Shown piece by piece: positions 52,625 through 63,010 of a DNA stretch of 64,000 nucleotides. Position 1 is the stretch's first letter, and each line of letters opens with the position of its first letter. The DNA comes from Sabellastarte sp. h YS-2021 (Eukaryota > Annelida > Polychaeta > Sabellida > Sabellidae). Below the pieces are notes generated by a model. It did no database searches, was not told the DNA's origin, and worked only from the letters and a program-made list of their open reading frames with translations. The DNA lies in assembly GCA_964017235.1 (NCBI GenBank), contig OZ024940.1, positions 30,746,573 to 30,810,572 on the forward strand, in the 5' to 3' direction. The position numbers and the translations under genes are program-made.

Positions 52625-53538
52625 AGTCGGTGGCTGACTTCCTAATCTACCTCTTTGAGGACAAGAAGTTACAGCCCAGCACCATTGATGGCTACAGGTC
52701 TGCCATTGCTGATAAACTAGGTGATACAACAGTCAATATCAGCAAAGATGATAATCTCACTCGTCTCTTGGAAAGTTTCCACAGAGATAGACCCACAGGG
52801 CGGAGGGGAATACCCTCCTGGAACCTTTCCCTGGTACTACACCAGCTGAGAAAGGCTCCTTTCGAACCTCTTAGGGAGGCATCTCTGAAGCATCTGACCT
52901 TCAAAACTGTCTTCCTTTTGGCCCTGGGCTCTGGCAAAAGAAGGAGTGAGATCCATGCATGGCAGCACAAGAACATCAGACACCAATCCGATTGGTCTAA
53001 GGTGTCCCTGTTTCCATCTCCCAGCTTTCTTTCCAAGAATCAGCTGGCCAAAGAGGGTCCAGAGAGTGTAGCCCCAGTGGTCATACCAGCCCTGGCTCCT
53101 ACTCCAGATAAATCCCTCAAGTCTGACAGATCCCTTTGTCCAGTCAGAGCACTGCGCTACTATTTGGACAGGACTTCAGACCTCAGGTAGCGCAAGGAGC
53201 TAGTCTTTGTCTCCTTCAAGAAAGGCTTCGACAAAGACATCTCCCCTGCCACTATCTCCTCATGGATCAAGCAAACTGTGATCCTATGCTATGAGCTCTC
53301 TGATCATCAAGCCCACACCCTGCATCAGGTCAAAGCCCATGATGTCAGGGCCTTTGCTGCCTCTAAGGCCTTCCAGTCAGGAGTTTCCTTAGAGCAGATT
53401 TTGTCAGCTTGTCACTGGAAATCCCATAATACCTTCACACAGTTCTATCTGAAGGACGTGGCCTGGGCTGATTCAGAGCTCTTCCATTTAGGTCCTGTAG
53501 TGGCTGCTCAGCAGATCCACCAACAAACTAGGACCTAG
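52440..53538 (+). pseudogene. Tyrosine recombinase of G2, single stop
   Basis: The frame is open from 51919, but conservation starts about 52460 (CLAPRATKIKEQGFSEAVAA). The SAM-like N-terminal part reads VDFRSPPIKSVADFLIYLF and QPSTIDGYRSAIADKL. The catalytic core has FLLALGSGKRRSEIHAW (Arg I), KAHDVRAFAASKAF (H-x-x-R, near 53334) and ACHWKSHNTFTQFYLKD (His/Trp and Tyr, near 53410-53460). TAG at 53188-53190 follows YYLDRTSDLR; the rest is intact to 53538. YRs of DIRS elements insert circular DNA without DDE chemistry. Confidence 0.92.
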
Positions 53539-53878
53539 AGGAGATTTGTAAATATGTAAATAGTGTACATACAGTTAAGAAAAAAAAAACAAAAAAAAAC
53601 AAACTCAGATGTGCTTCCTTCGGGAGGTTTATTTCTTCTCAGGGGACTGAACTCAGCCCTCTCTTCCCCTACCTCAGAGCAGGTCTGTCAAAAAGGGGGG
53701 GGGGGGGGGGGGGGGGAGTCGGTTGGACCGGTTAACCGGTATCTGTTGACCGACTATAGCCTTAAGGGTTTCCTGACCTCAGAGTCTACCCAGGCCTAAA
53801 GTTGTTAGTTTTATTTTATGAGTTCATCTAAGTCCCTAGTAACTTACCCGCCTACCAAGCGGTAGTTATTCAGCTATT
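53539..53878 (+). other. 3' untranslated region of G2
   Basis: Contains an A-rich run near 53580 and a G-run at 53695-53716; related to 39050-39215 of E. No gene. Confidence 0.6.
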
Positions 53879-53968
53879 CTCCATTGGATAGGATGTATTA
53901 ACGCAATAAAATTGCAAATTTAATAAGTAAATTAAATTTTTATAAGTTAATACCCTATCCAGTGGACA
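53879..53968 (+). repeat. ICR of G2
   Basis: TCCATTGGATAGGATG to AACGCAATAAAATT complements the left tip; AAATTTAATAAGTAAATT to ACCCTATCCAGTGGACA complements the right tip. TGC at the centre predicts a GCA circle junction, exactly what is seen at the right junction of G2. Confidence 0.93.
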
Positions 53969-54238
53969 CACAAGACCCTCCCACCGACCCCGCTATCAGT
54001 TTACTAGGGGTCTAATAGGTTTAGACAACGAAAAAGATGCTATGACGTCACACTGTCTAGACAGGAAGGAAGTACGACATGCCATCTGGCGAGTGCACAG
54101 TACTGGACCGGCCTGGCAGGTGGAAACATGACGTCTTTTTCTGACGTTTGGCGGGCCGGTCTGCGCCGACCAGATAAGCTATTGTCCATTGAATAGGGTA
54201 TTAACTTATAAAAATTTAATTTACTTATTAATTTTGCA
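53960..54238 (+). repeat. Right ITR of G2
   Basis: Inverted copy of 47992-48240, including GACGTTTGGCGGGCCGGTCT and the final TTAATTTTGCA. Confidence 0.92.
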
Positions 54239-55109
54239 ATTTTCTCAGGACCTGGGTTGGCTAGTAAACATGGAAAATCAAAACTGGACCTCAAGCAAGT
54301 TTTCGACTTTGTGGGTTATCAGTTCAACCTGAAAGAGGGCAAGGTCAGACCCACCCTAGATGGGTTGGCAGACACTGACAGCAAAAGTCAGAGAATTATT
54401 AACTGGACCGACCTGTCTGGTCCGGCAACCGATATCCCTCATAAGACTGTTGACAGCAACAGAAAAAAAGGTTCACCTAGGTCGACTCCATATGTGGCCC
54501 ATACAGTGGCACCTCAAAAACAACTGGAGGGTCCAAGAATCACTAGAAAAGGTGATACCAGTTCCCAGGTTGCTCCACCCTCATCTAAATTGGTGGCTGG
54601 AGGAAAGCAATGTGCTCCAGGGTAAACCATTACACCCACTAAAACATGTTCTGCAGTGGTTTACAGACACATCAAAAGAAGGTTGGGGTGCTAACTTAAA
54701 CGATCACACTGCAAGGGGAACTGGTCCCTTCTAGAAAGCAAGCTACACATAAATTACCTGGAACAAAAGGCGGTCTTTTTGGCCCTAAAAGAGTTCCAAG
54801 ACCTCTGCAAGAACAACATAGTTCTTATAGCCACAGACAACACAAAAGTGGTTGCCTATATAAACAAAGAAGGGGGGGATGAAGTCGGGCCCTCTGTGTG
54901 CCCTTCTGTGGAGAATCCTGACCTGGTGTGCCAGCAAACCGGTGACTCAAAGCCCGACACATTCCAAGCCTCCTGAATGTGGTAGTAGGCAAGCTATCCA
55001 GGCTAGGCTAGTGTTCTCTCATTCCAGATGTCTTCCAGGCAATATGCAACAGGTGGCACCGACCTCAAATAGACCTCTTTGCAAAGAGGTTCAGCAACAA
55101 GCTACCTCA

Positions 55110-55510
55110 TTTTATTACGCAACAATAGCTTACCATGTGGGACTTAATGCTTTACTGGTAGCCGTGAGGGAGAACGACCAACGTCTAAGAAAAAAAGACA
55201 TTTATACTTGGCTGTAGCCTCAGGTTGTCGTCACGTGATCTGGTCCTTTGTAAGCACTTTTCTCGTTGGTCGCTGCCATTTTACAGTCTTTGGGAAGTAT
55301 TTACTGCCGTTTTCTAGCTATATCTCAGTGCAGTTTTAATGTTATATGTCCCTTTTTATGTATTTCATTTATTAGTATATAAAGCACATTCTGGCCAATT
55401 TTCAGCACTTCCGCTTTTGTAATTTGTCCTTATTTTGAGTTTTGTGAGCTCGCCTCGACTGGTTTTCTTCTGCGAGTATTTTGGTTCGAGGATTTACTCG
55501 CGTTCTTTTT
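55110..55510 (+). repeat. Left ITR and leader of H
   Basis: The first ~180 bases are an inverted copy of 61205-61409, sharing ACATTTATACTTGGC, CTCAGGTTGTCGTCACGTGA and AAGCACTTTTCTCGTTG. The rest is leader to ATG 55524. Confidence 0.88.
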
Positions 55511-55523
55511 ATTGCATTAAAAC

Positions 55524-57681
55524 ATGTCTTCTCACCAGTATAACAAAGACAAACCTCGTGCAGCAAAATGTAACCATTTCTGCCACCCATTTGATCATCA
55601 CAACTACTGTCCTACCTGCAGAGAGGCAGGTAAAGGCGACGATCTGTGTGTCACTCTATTATCCCCCTGTTCTATTTGCTCGTCTTTTACTGATGAACAA
55701 CTAGCAAAAATCACCCACAGGAAACGCTACTCCAAGAAATCTGATAAAAATAAGGCAGAAGACATAGATTCTGAACTATTGGGGGACAACTCTTCAGAAT
55801 CTTATGGGGGGTCGCATGCTGAGTTAGAAGTGGCTGCGAATCGTCTCTTCACATCCCCGCCTCGCCCTCAACCTCTTTCATTCGAGGAATTATCTGTGCG
55901 AACTCCAGCTCGTACTGTCCCGCCTACACCAGGTACGGCCTTACAAGAAAAAGTGCAAGCTAACCTCGAAAGATCCTTGTCTTCTCGCCTTGACATACAA
56001 ATGGATCAGAAAATGGGGGCTTTTCAGGCTAGTATGTTGGAGGCGTTTAATAGTCTTCTTGAAGATTTTCAGAAATCTTTACAAAAACAAGGGGAGGTGG
56101 CTCAGACCTCTTCTGCTTCTAAAACGAATGCATCCTCCAAAGATATAGCCAAACCCTCGCAGTCCAGTAGTGTTCTCGAGTCCATGGAGTTCGAGTATGG
56201 TCCAGATCTTCCGCCTCGACTCGTATTCCAGTCGCCTCAAAGACGACTCGGCGCGGGTTCGTAGTTCTGGCAAGGAACCCTCGAAGGTTGCCTCGACCAA
56301 ACCAAAACAACCTACACAGTCTTCTAAATATCAGGTCGTGGATCCGAGCTCTGCCTCAGACCACTACTCAGACTACTCAGTTGACCCTCAGCCGGCCCCT
56401 AGGCCCAAAAAGCACTCTGATAAATCAAAACACAAGTCAAGGGCCAGATATTTACCATCATCTTCAGACGAGGATCTGTCCCCTGAACGTAGACATAGGT
56501 CTCCTAAGCCCTCTGGGAAGTCTTACACTGATCAGGACCACCCCCAACATGACCCTGACCCTCCTTACTACAGGGAAGTAGCTTTGTCTGACATCCCATC
56601 TCAATATGCTGAGGAGGTGGATACGTTTCGACGCATCCTTAAACTGCCGGATCCTAGGGAATCCCTCCCTAGATCTTCCACAGCGGTCATGGGCCTTGAT
56701 GACGAGAAAGGCAGGCAAGAACTTAGGCCAAGAGATCCTTCCTCCATGTTACCTCTCAATTCGGTCATCAAAGATGCCTTTAATAAATTCGATCAGGACT
56801 TCCAGGCAGCAAATTTACCTGAGGGCAAGTACATCAGACCTCCTCCCTCCACTGCCAAGTGGTACAAGGTAGGCCAGCCTTGTTATGAGGAGAAAATACA
56901 AGAGCTGAACACTGACTTTACCAAGATTTGTTTTTCTCTTAAACCATCTGGGGCTCCTATGGGCAAGGTCCCTATGCCAGTTCTTAAAGAACTTGAACAT
57001 CAGGCAAGACAGAATATTTCCACTCTTAACTTCGCCACCACTTTTGCCAAAACCTCCTCTTCCTGTAATGCCACTCTGGAGAGGTGTCAGCATAGCTTAA
57101 AAGCGACCTCCAAAAAGGTCAAGTCTCAAATCAGGAAAGGTGCCGACCCTGACAAAGCAGCAAAACGTGGATATGACGAATCCTGTGAGTATTTGGATTT
57201 GTGGAATAAAACCGTCCTAATCCAACACAGGGCCTTAACTTGCCTTAGTAAATCTTTGGCCCATATTCTCCAGAGAGAACTGTACTCTATGGGCAATTTG
57301 GTCTTACTTAGGCGCGAAGCTGAAATGACTCTATTACAACCCCACTTGGGAGAAACCAGGCGCCAAGAACTCAGGAATGCGTCCTTCTGGCCGCCATCCT
57401 TGTTTAAATCTCAGCTGGTAAAGGAAGGCGAGGACTTCCTCCTTAAAAAAGGCACCTCAAAAGATTCTCAGGGTTTCGGGGTCCCAACAAGAAAAGAAGC
57501 TCCTACAATAAACGCCCCTATGGGGGCAATTCCTCTCAAAGCAGTAACCAATCCTTTCCCTCTAACAGGGGAAAACAAAACTTCAGAGGCTCCACGGGTT
57601 GTTTTCGACCCCACAATAGGGGAAGAGGGCGTGGAAACCCCCCTTCCCAATGACTCCTCCAAAGCCTCAGTCCACCAGTAG
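55524..57681 (+). pseudogene. ORF1 (Gag-like) of H, one frameshift
   Basis: About 715 codons. It starts MSSHQYNKDKPRAAKCNHF, then FDHHNYCPTCREAGKGDDLC and CSICSSFTDEQ, a variant of the Cys/His motif. A Ser-rich middle has a helix (KMGAFQASMLEAFNSLLEDF). A single shift lies near 56240, after which the frame is open to TAG 57679-57681. The second half includes YYREVALSDIPSQYAEEVD and ELYSMGNLVLLRREAEMTLL, the block shared with D. It differs strongly from family 1 ORF1 outside these blocks. The stop TAG overlaps the first conserved codons of ORF2, and no Cys-rich extension exists. Confidence 0.88.
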
Positions 57682-59694
57682 GAGGTCGCCTCCATTTCAG
57701 CAGAGACTGGCAAACAAGCAATTGTTCATCCAACGTGTTAAACATTATCACCAATGGCTACATTCTGCCATTCCGCTCAAAACCAAACTTGATCAGATTT
57801 CCTCTGATAATATCAGAATACAAGGCCCTTCCAAAAGACCAAGCCTTAGCCGATTGTATCCAGTCTCTACTGTCAAAGAACGCCATTGAAAGGGTAGAAA
57901 ATGTAAAATCTCTCTGGTTTTACAGTCGCCTGTTTCTAGTACCCAAGCCTCACCAAAGGTGGAGGCCAGTTATAGACCTAAGCAGGTTCAATACTTTTCT
58001 ACACATAGAGAAGTTCAAGATGGAAACTCCAGAATCCATCAGGACCTCCCTGATTCCAGGGGAATGGGTAATGTCGATAGACCTGTCGGACGCTTACCTT
58101 CACTTCCCCGTCCATCCTCACTCAGTGAAATACCTAATATTTTGCCACAGGTCTCAGGTGTTCCAGTTCACCTCCCTACCTTTCGGTCTAGCCACAGCCT
58201 CCCAGGTCTTTACCATGATCGTAAAGGAGGTGAAGCTCATGGCCCTCTCCAAAGGTCTCAGACTCCACCAATACCTCGACGACTGGCTGATCAGGTCTCA
58301 ATCCCGGGAGGAAGCCCTAGTGAACACTCAGGCAGTGGTGGATCTAACCCAGTCCTTGGGATGGATCATCAATCAACAAAAATCAGAACTTAATCCCACT
58401 CGTGTTTTCGTTCGTGGGTTACGAGTACCACCTAGATTCAGCCCTTGTAAAACCCACTCAAGAGAGATGGCTCAAACTTCAGGATTTTATCCTGCAACTC
58501 AAGTCAAAACATGTTGTGACTGCAAGATGTTTGATGTCTCTAATTGGGTTGCTAGCCTCAACGGAAAAAATGGTCCCGGAGGGACGACTTCACATGAGGC
58601 CCTTTCAGTTTCACCTCAAGGAGCACTGGAAATTTCCTCAACCACTGGACAGACTCCTTCCTTGGACAGAAGCCATCTCTGCACACCTAGACTGGTGGCA
58701 GAACCCTGCAAACATGATGAAAGGCTCAGACCTTCATCCCAAAGACCACAGTATCCAACTCTTTACAGACGCCTCAAACGAAGGTTGGGGCGCTCACTTA
58801 GAACCAAGTTCTACACAAGGTCTGTGGTCTCCCCAGGAAAAAGGCCTTCAAATAAACGTCCTAGAATTGAAAGCTGTCTTTCTGGCCCTGAGACACTTCA
58901 AAGACCAGTGCCAGGACCAAACAGTGCTAGTTGCAACGGACAACTCAACTGTGGTTGCTTACATAAACAAACAAGGGGGGAACACACTCAGCGGAGATGT
59001 GTACACTCCTGTGGAGAATCATGACCTGGTGCCATCGTTTTCACATAATATTGAAAGCCAGGCACATTCCAGGGTGCCTGAATGTGATGGCCGACCTACT
59101 TTCCAGGTCAAATCAGGTACAGTGGACCGAATGGTCACTACATCCACAGGTGTTCAAACAGATCTCCCAAAAGTGGTTCACTCCCCACGTGGACCTATTT
59201 GCTTGAACCACAAGCTCCCTCTGTACGTGTCTCCTATCCCAGACCCAAAGGCCTGGGACAGAGATGCTCTAAACATAGACTGGACGGGTCTCACGGCCTA
59301 TGCTTACTGTCCAACTGCTCTCCTTCACAGGGTGATCCAAAAAATCAGACAATGCAATTGTCTGATCATACTAATAGCCCCAGGCTGGCCAGGGATGCCC
59401 TGGTTTTGGGACCTAGTGCAGCTCTCAACAGAGATCCCACTACAACTCCCGGTGTCGACAACACTCCTCAAGCAGTCCCACAATTACGTGTTCCACAGGA
59501 ACCCGCAGCACCTCAACCTCCACGCCTGGTGTCTAGGAGTGGACAACTCCAAGAACAAGGCTTCTCTGTGGAAGTGGCAGAGAGAATTGCTGCACCTCAG
59601 CAGTCATCAACAAGGACCATCTACAAATCAAAGTGGGCCCTATTTGAAAAATGGTGCAGAGAAAATTCGGTGGATTTCTCCACTCCATCTGTGA
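57678..59694 (+). pseudogene. ORF2 (RT, RNase H, methyltransferase-like) of H, frameshifted
   Basis: In the -1 frame relative to ORF1; conserved sequence begins VGGRLHFSRDWQTSN at 57678. RT: RWRPVIDLSRFNTFLHIEKF, SIDLSDAYLHFPV, LPFGLATASQVF, YLDD at 58272-58283. A 1-base frameshift near 58400 leads to FVGYEYHLDSALVKP, then RNase H FTDASNEGWGAHL, LELKAVFLALRHF and ATDNSTVVAYINKQGG. Shifts near 58985 and 59205 follow, then the methyltransferase-like region AYAYCPTALLHRV and IILIAPGWPGMPWFWDLVQ, and a conserved C-terminus NKASLWKWQRELLHL that overlaps YR. Confidence 0.88.
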
Positions 59695-60715
59695 AACAAA
59701 TCTCAGATTTCTTCATGTATCTGTACCAAGACCTAAACAGGCGCCCATCCTCCATTGATGGTTACAGGACTGCTATTGTTGACTCCTTGGGCCCATCGGG
59801 CCAACATATCGCTCATAATGAGGACCTTCATAGGTTGCTCTACAGTTTCCACAGGGATTGCCTTAAAAGTTCCAGAAATCTCCCCAAATGGAACCTTTCT
59901 GTTGTTCTCAATGAGCTCACAAAAGCACCCTTTGAGCCTATGAAAGACACAGACCTCAAACATCTGACTCTCAAAACTGCTTTCTTGCTAGCTTTGGCCT
60001 CCGGCAAACGCCGCAGCGAAATCCATGCCTGGGTCGCAAACAAAGTATCTAATCTAGGCCAATGGGAAACGGTCGCCTTGTTCCCTTCTTCTGACTTCAT
60101 AGCCAAAAACCAACTAGCAAGAGAAGGTTCTCAAAGTGTGTCTCCGGTGACTATTCCTGCTTTGACTACCATTGTGGATAGACAATTCAAAGAAGACAGG
60201 ACCCTCTGTCCGGTACGGGCCCTGAGGTACTACCTGGACCGAACCAAGGTTCCCGGTCCCTCCTTTTCATCTCCTTCAAGAAAGGACATACCTCAGACAT
60301 CAGACCCGCTACCCTCTCTTCTTGGTTGAAACAAACCATCCTACTTTGTTATAAACAAGCAGACCAACAAGCCTTGGATTTAGTCCAAGTCAAAGCACAT
60401 GACATTCGGGCCTTCGCAGCCTCTAAGGCGTTTTACGGTGGGGTATTGGTGGACCAGATCATGCAAGCCTGTCACTGGAAAGCTCACAACACTTTTACCA
60501 ATTTTTATCTAAAAGACCTTACTTGGTCGGACAATGACAACAATCTGTATCTGGGACCAGTAGTAGCGGCACAGCAGTTCCTAGACCCTTCTCCTCAGTC
60601 CAGTCATCCTCGGAAAGAAAAGAAGGGGGGGCACATCCGCTACAACCAAGTCTTCAGGAGTCTAAGCCCAGGGTCTAGATATACGTCTACCTCATCAGGG
60701 TGTATACGGTAAGGT
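59500..60715 (+). pseudogene. Tyrosine recombinase of H, one frameshift
   Basis: Conserved from RLVSRSGQLQEQGFSVEVAE (about 59525). The N-terminal domain has VDFSTPSVKQISDFFMYLYQ; the core has FLLALASGKRRSEIHAW. A frameshift occurs near 60250 after YYLDRTK. The second part keeps KAHDIRAFAASKAFYGG (H-x-x-R) and ACHWKAHNTFTNFYLKD with the candidate Tyr. All catalytic residues are present, split by one shift. Confidence 0.9.
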
Positions 60716-61085
60716 CTATCTAGTCTCTATTCATGTTAATTGTACAGTATTAAGAACCTGAAGGTTGTCATTTTCTCAGTTTCCGAGCCTTAAGCTCAGG
60801 TTCTTCCATGATCGTCCTTGGGACTGACCCCGCCTGTGTATCTAGGGTACACCCTTTCTTCTCGTCAAACACCCTGACAGTCTTTAAAACTGTCATTCAT
60901 TCATTCAGGTTTTTGGCTTCTACAGGCCCGATCTTCGGGATTGGGGCCCTGTAGACGGGACTCAGACTGGTACTTTCGATCCTTTCATTCTAACATTATT
61001 ATCAAAATTCTAAGAAAAAACAGACTTATCTGCCAGTCTCAGCTGTAATCCCTCCACCGGACGGTTGGATTCAGCATTCAGTCCC
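60716..61085 (+). other. 3' untranslated region of H
   Basis: No coding signal. It leads into the ICR. Confidence 0.55.
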
Positions 61086-61180
61086 ACATGGTAAGCTATT
61101 GTAGCGTAATAAAATTAAAAATTTTAATTACTTAAATGTAGCTTTTATAAGCTACAAGCTTACCATGTAGGACTGAGGAG
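61078..61180 (+). repeat. ICR of H
   Basis: Arms TCCCACATGGTAAGC and GCTTACCATGTAGGA flank GTAGCGTAATAAAATT (complement of left tip) fused to AAATTTTAATTACTTAAATG and GTAGCTTTTATAAGCTAC (complement of right tip). Confidence 0.9.
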
Positions 61181-61189
61181 AGTCCCACC

Positions 61190-61409
61190 CTGCCTCCCCG
61201 CTGTATTACAGCTGAGGGATATGGGCTTAAAATCTCAACGAGAAAAGTGCTTACAAAGGGGCAGATCACGTGACGACAACCTGAGGCTACGGCCAAGTAT
61301 AAATGTCTTTTTTTCTTAGTCGTTCTGCCTCGCGGCTACCAGTAAAGCATTCAGTCCCACATGGTAAGCTTGTAGCTTATAAAAGCTAGATTTAAGTAAT
61401 TAAAATTTT
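61190..61409 (+). repeat. Right ITR of H
   Basis: Inverted copy of the left ITR, ending GATTTAAGTAATTAAAATTT and TCA, where G1 resumes. Confidence 0.9.
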
Positions 61410-62756
61410 CAAGTTTGTGTCACTGGTTGCGGACCCCCAGGCCTGGGCAGTAGATGCACTCAGCCTGCCATGGGAGGACCTGGATCCATATGCCTTCCCA
61501 CCAGCCATTATGGGCAAATTGGTGAAGTTGCAGAACTACCCATGCAGGAGAATCATTCTGATTGCTCCGGGGTGGCCCAACATTCCCTGGTCCTGGGATC
61601 TAGTGACCATGTCCAGCCAAATCCCACTGAGTCTGCCCAACCTGCTCACTCAGTCATTCAATCAGACTCCCCACAGGAATCTGTCAAACCTAAATCTGCT
61701 TGCATGGCTCCTACAACCTCAGCAATCAAAGAGCAGGGCTTCTCTGAGGCAGTGGCAGCAAGAATTGAGACTCCTCAGGCTCAACCAGATCAGTCTATGA
61801 GGCAAAGTGGGCCAGTTTACAAAGTGTTGCCTCAGTAATCAGTTGGACTTCAGGGCACCCCCTATAAAGTCAGTAACTGACTTCCTTATGTACCTGTTTC
61901 AAGTCAAGAAGTTACAGCCCAGTACCATGGATGGATACAGGTCAGCCATTGATGATACACTGGGAAACTCGTGCTTTAATGTCAGCAAAGATGAAAATCT
62001 CACTCGTCTCCCAGATAGTTTCCACAGAGACAGACCCAAAGGACGGAGGGGAATCCCCTCCTGGAACCTCTCCCTGGTGTTGCACCAGCTGACAAAGGCT
62101 CCATTTGAACCAATTAAAGAGGAATCTTTGAAGTGTTTTACCTTCAAAACTGTTTTCCTCTTGGCCCTAGGGTCAGGCAAACACAGAAGTGAGATACATG
62201 CTTGGCAAAACAAGAACATCAGACACCAGTCAGACTGAGGTCCAAGGTGTCCCTGTACCCATCTCCCAGCTTTCTTTCCAAGAACCAGCTGGCTAGAGGG
62301 TTCAGACAGTGTGGCCCGAGTTTTTATACCAGCCCTGGCCCCAACTCTGGATAAGTCCCGGTGTCCGGTCAGAGCACTGCACTACTGTTTGGACAGGACC
62401 TCAGACCTCAGGCAGAACAAGGAGTTGGTCTTTGTCTCCCTTAAGAAAGGTTTCGACAAGGACATCTCGCCTGCCACTATCTCTCCAAGCAGACTGTGAT
62501 CCTATACTATAAGCTCTCTGACCAGCAGGCCCTCACCTTACATCAGGTTAAAGCTCATGATGTCAGGGCCTTTGCTGCTTCTGAGGCCTTCCAGTTGGGA
62601 GTCTCCTTAGATCAAATCCTATCAGACTGACATTGGAAATCTTACAACACCTTTCACACAATGCTATTTGAAGGATGTGGCTTGGGCTGATTCAGAGCTG
62701 TTCCACCTGTGACCAGTGGTGGCTGCTCAGCAAGTCCACCAGCAAGCCCAGAAATG
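61410..62756 (+). pseudogene. Methyltransferase-like end of ORF2 and YR of G1
   Basis: Resumes with FVSLVADPQAWAVDALSLPW and IILIAPGWPNIPWSWDLV, then YR pieces: DFRAPPIKSVTDFLMYLF, FLLALGSGKHRSEIHAW, where the conserved GKR Arg is His, ELVFVSLKKGFDKDISPAT and KAHDVRAFAASEAF. Several shifts and a TGA in place of a codon before HWKSYN; the FYLKD segment is frameshifted. Inactive. Confidence 0.82.
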
Positions 62757-62789
62757 AGGAGATGTGTACATATGCACGTAAAGTATATA

Positions 62790-63010
62790 CTAGACAACGA
62801 GAAAGATGCTATGATGCCACGCTGTTTGGACAGGAGGGAAGAACGATTTGCCACCTAGTGAATGCAGACTCCGTGACCGGTCCTGCTGGTAGTATATACA
62901 GGACGTCTTTTTCTGGCGTTTGGCGGGACTGGTCGCGCCGACCGGTAAAGCAATTGTCCGTTTCATAGGGCATTAACTTATGAAAATTTAATTTACTTAT
63001 TAAATTTGTA
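62790..63010 (+). repeat. Right ITR of G1
   Basis: Starts abruptly at AGACAACGAGAAAGATGC straight after the YR 3' region; the ICR and the inner part of the ITR are gone. It ends ATTTACTTATTAAATTTGTA. Confidence 0.85.

Larger units (their letters stand above)
47992..54238 (+). mobile_element. DIRS element G2 (family 1), structurally complete
   Basis: 6,247 bases with matching ITRs, full-length ICR and all ORFs, the best-preserved family 1 copy. It interrupts RT of G1; the junctions are GTAGC-ATTTT-ATTGCG and TTTTGCA-ATTTT-CTCAGG. Only about three nonsense changes and two frameshifts were found, so it was active recently compared with its neighbours. Confidence 0.93.
47540..55109 (+). pseudogene. 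ORF2 (RT, RNase H) of G1, split by G2
   Basis: Two pieces, 47540-47991 and 54239-55109, flank G2. The first has NKWRPIVDLRNLN, SRDFKDAYFHIPL, LPFGLSTAPLEF and YLEDW at 47921-47935, in which the first catalytic Asp is Glu. The second has QVFDFVGYQFNLKEGKVRP, RLLTATEKKVHLGRLHMWP and RNase H FTDTSKEGWGANL with ATDNTKVVAYINKEGG. It ends where H is inserted. Confidence 0.82.
55110..61409 (+). mobile_element. DIRS element H (family 2), structurally complete
   Basis: 6.3 kb with left ITR, ORF1, ORF2, YR, ICR and right ITR, inserted in the methyltransferase-like region of G1 between CTACCTC and AAGTTTGTG. Its termini (TTTTATTACGCAACAATAGC) and ICR are of the family 2 type seen in D. The ORFs are open over long stretches, with only a few frameshifts. 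Confidence 0.92.
43931..63010 (+). mobile_element. DIRS element G1 (family 1), split by LINE, G2 and H
   Basis: Pieces at 43931-44788, 45714-47991, 54239-55109 and 61410-63010 read in order as ITR-L, ORF1, ORF2, YR and ITR-R of a single family 1 element. At the G2 junction the RT frame continues from LVA to FSQDLGW, aligning with LALCRELGW in B. The ICR is missing. Its insertion predates LINE, G2 and H. Confidence 0.85.

Noticed and set aside
20155-63010. Retrovirus or LTR retrotransposon
   Set aside because: No long direct repeats, protease or DDE integrase; inverted repeats, ICR and a tyrosine recombinase define DIRS.
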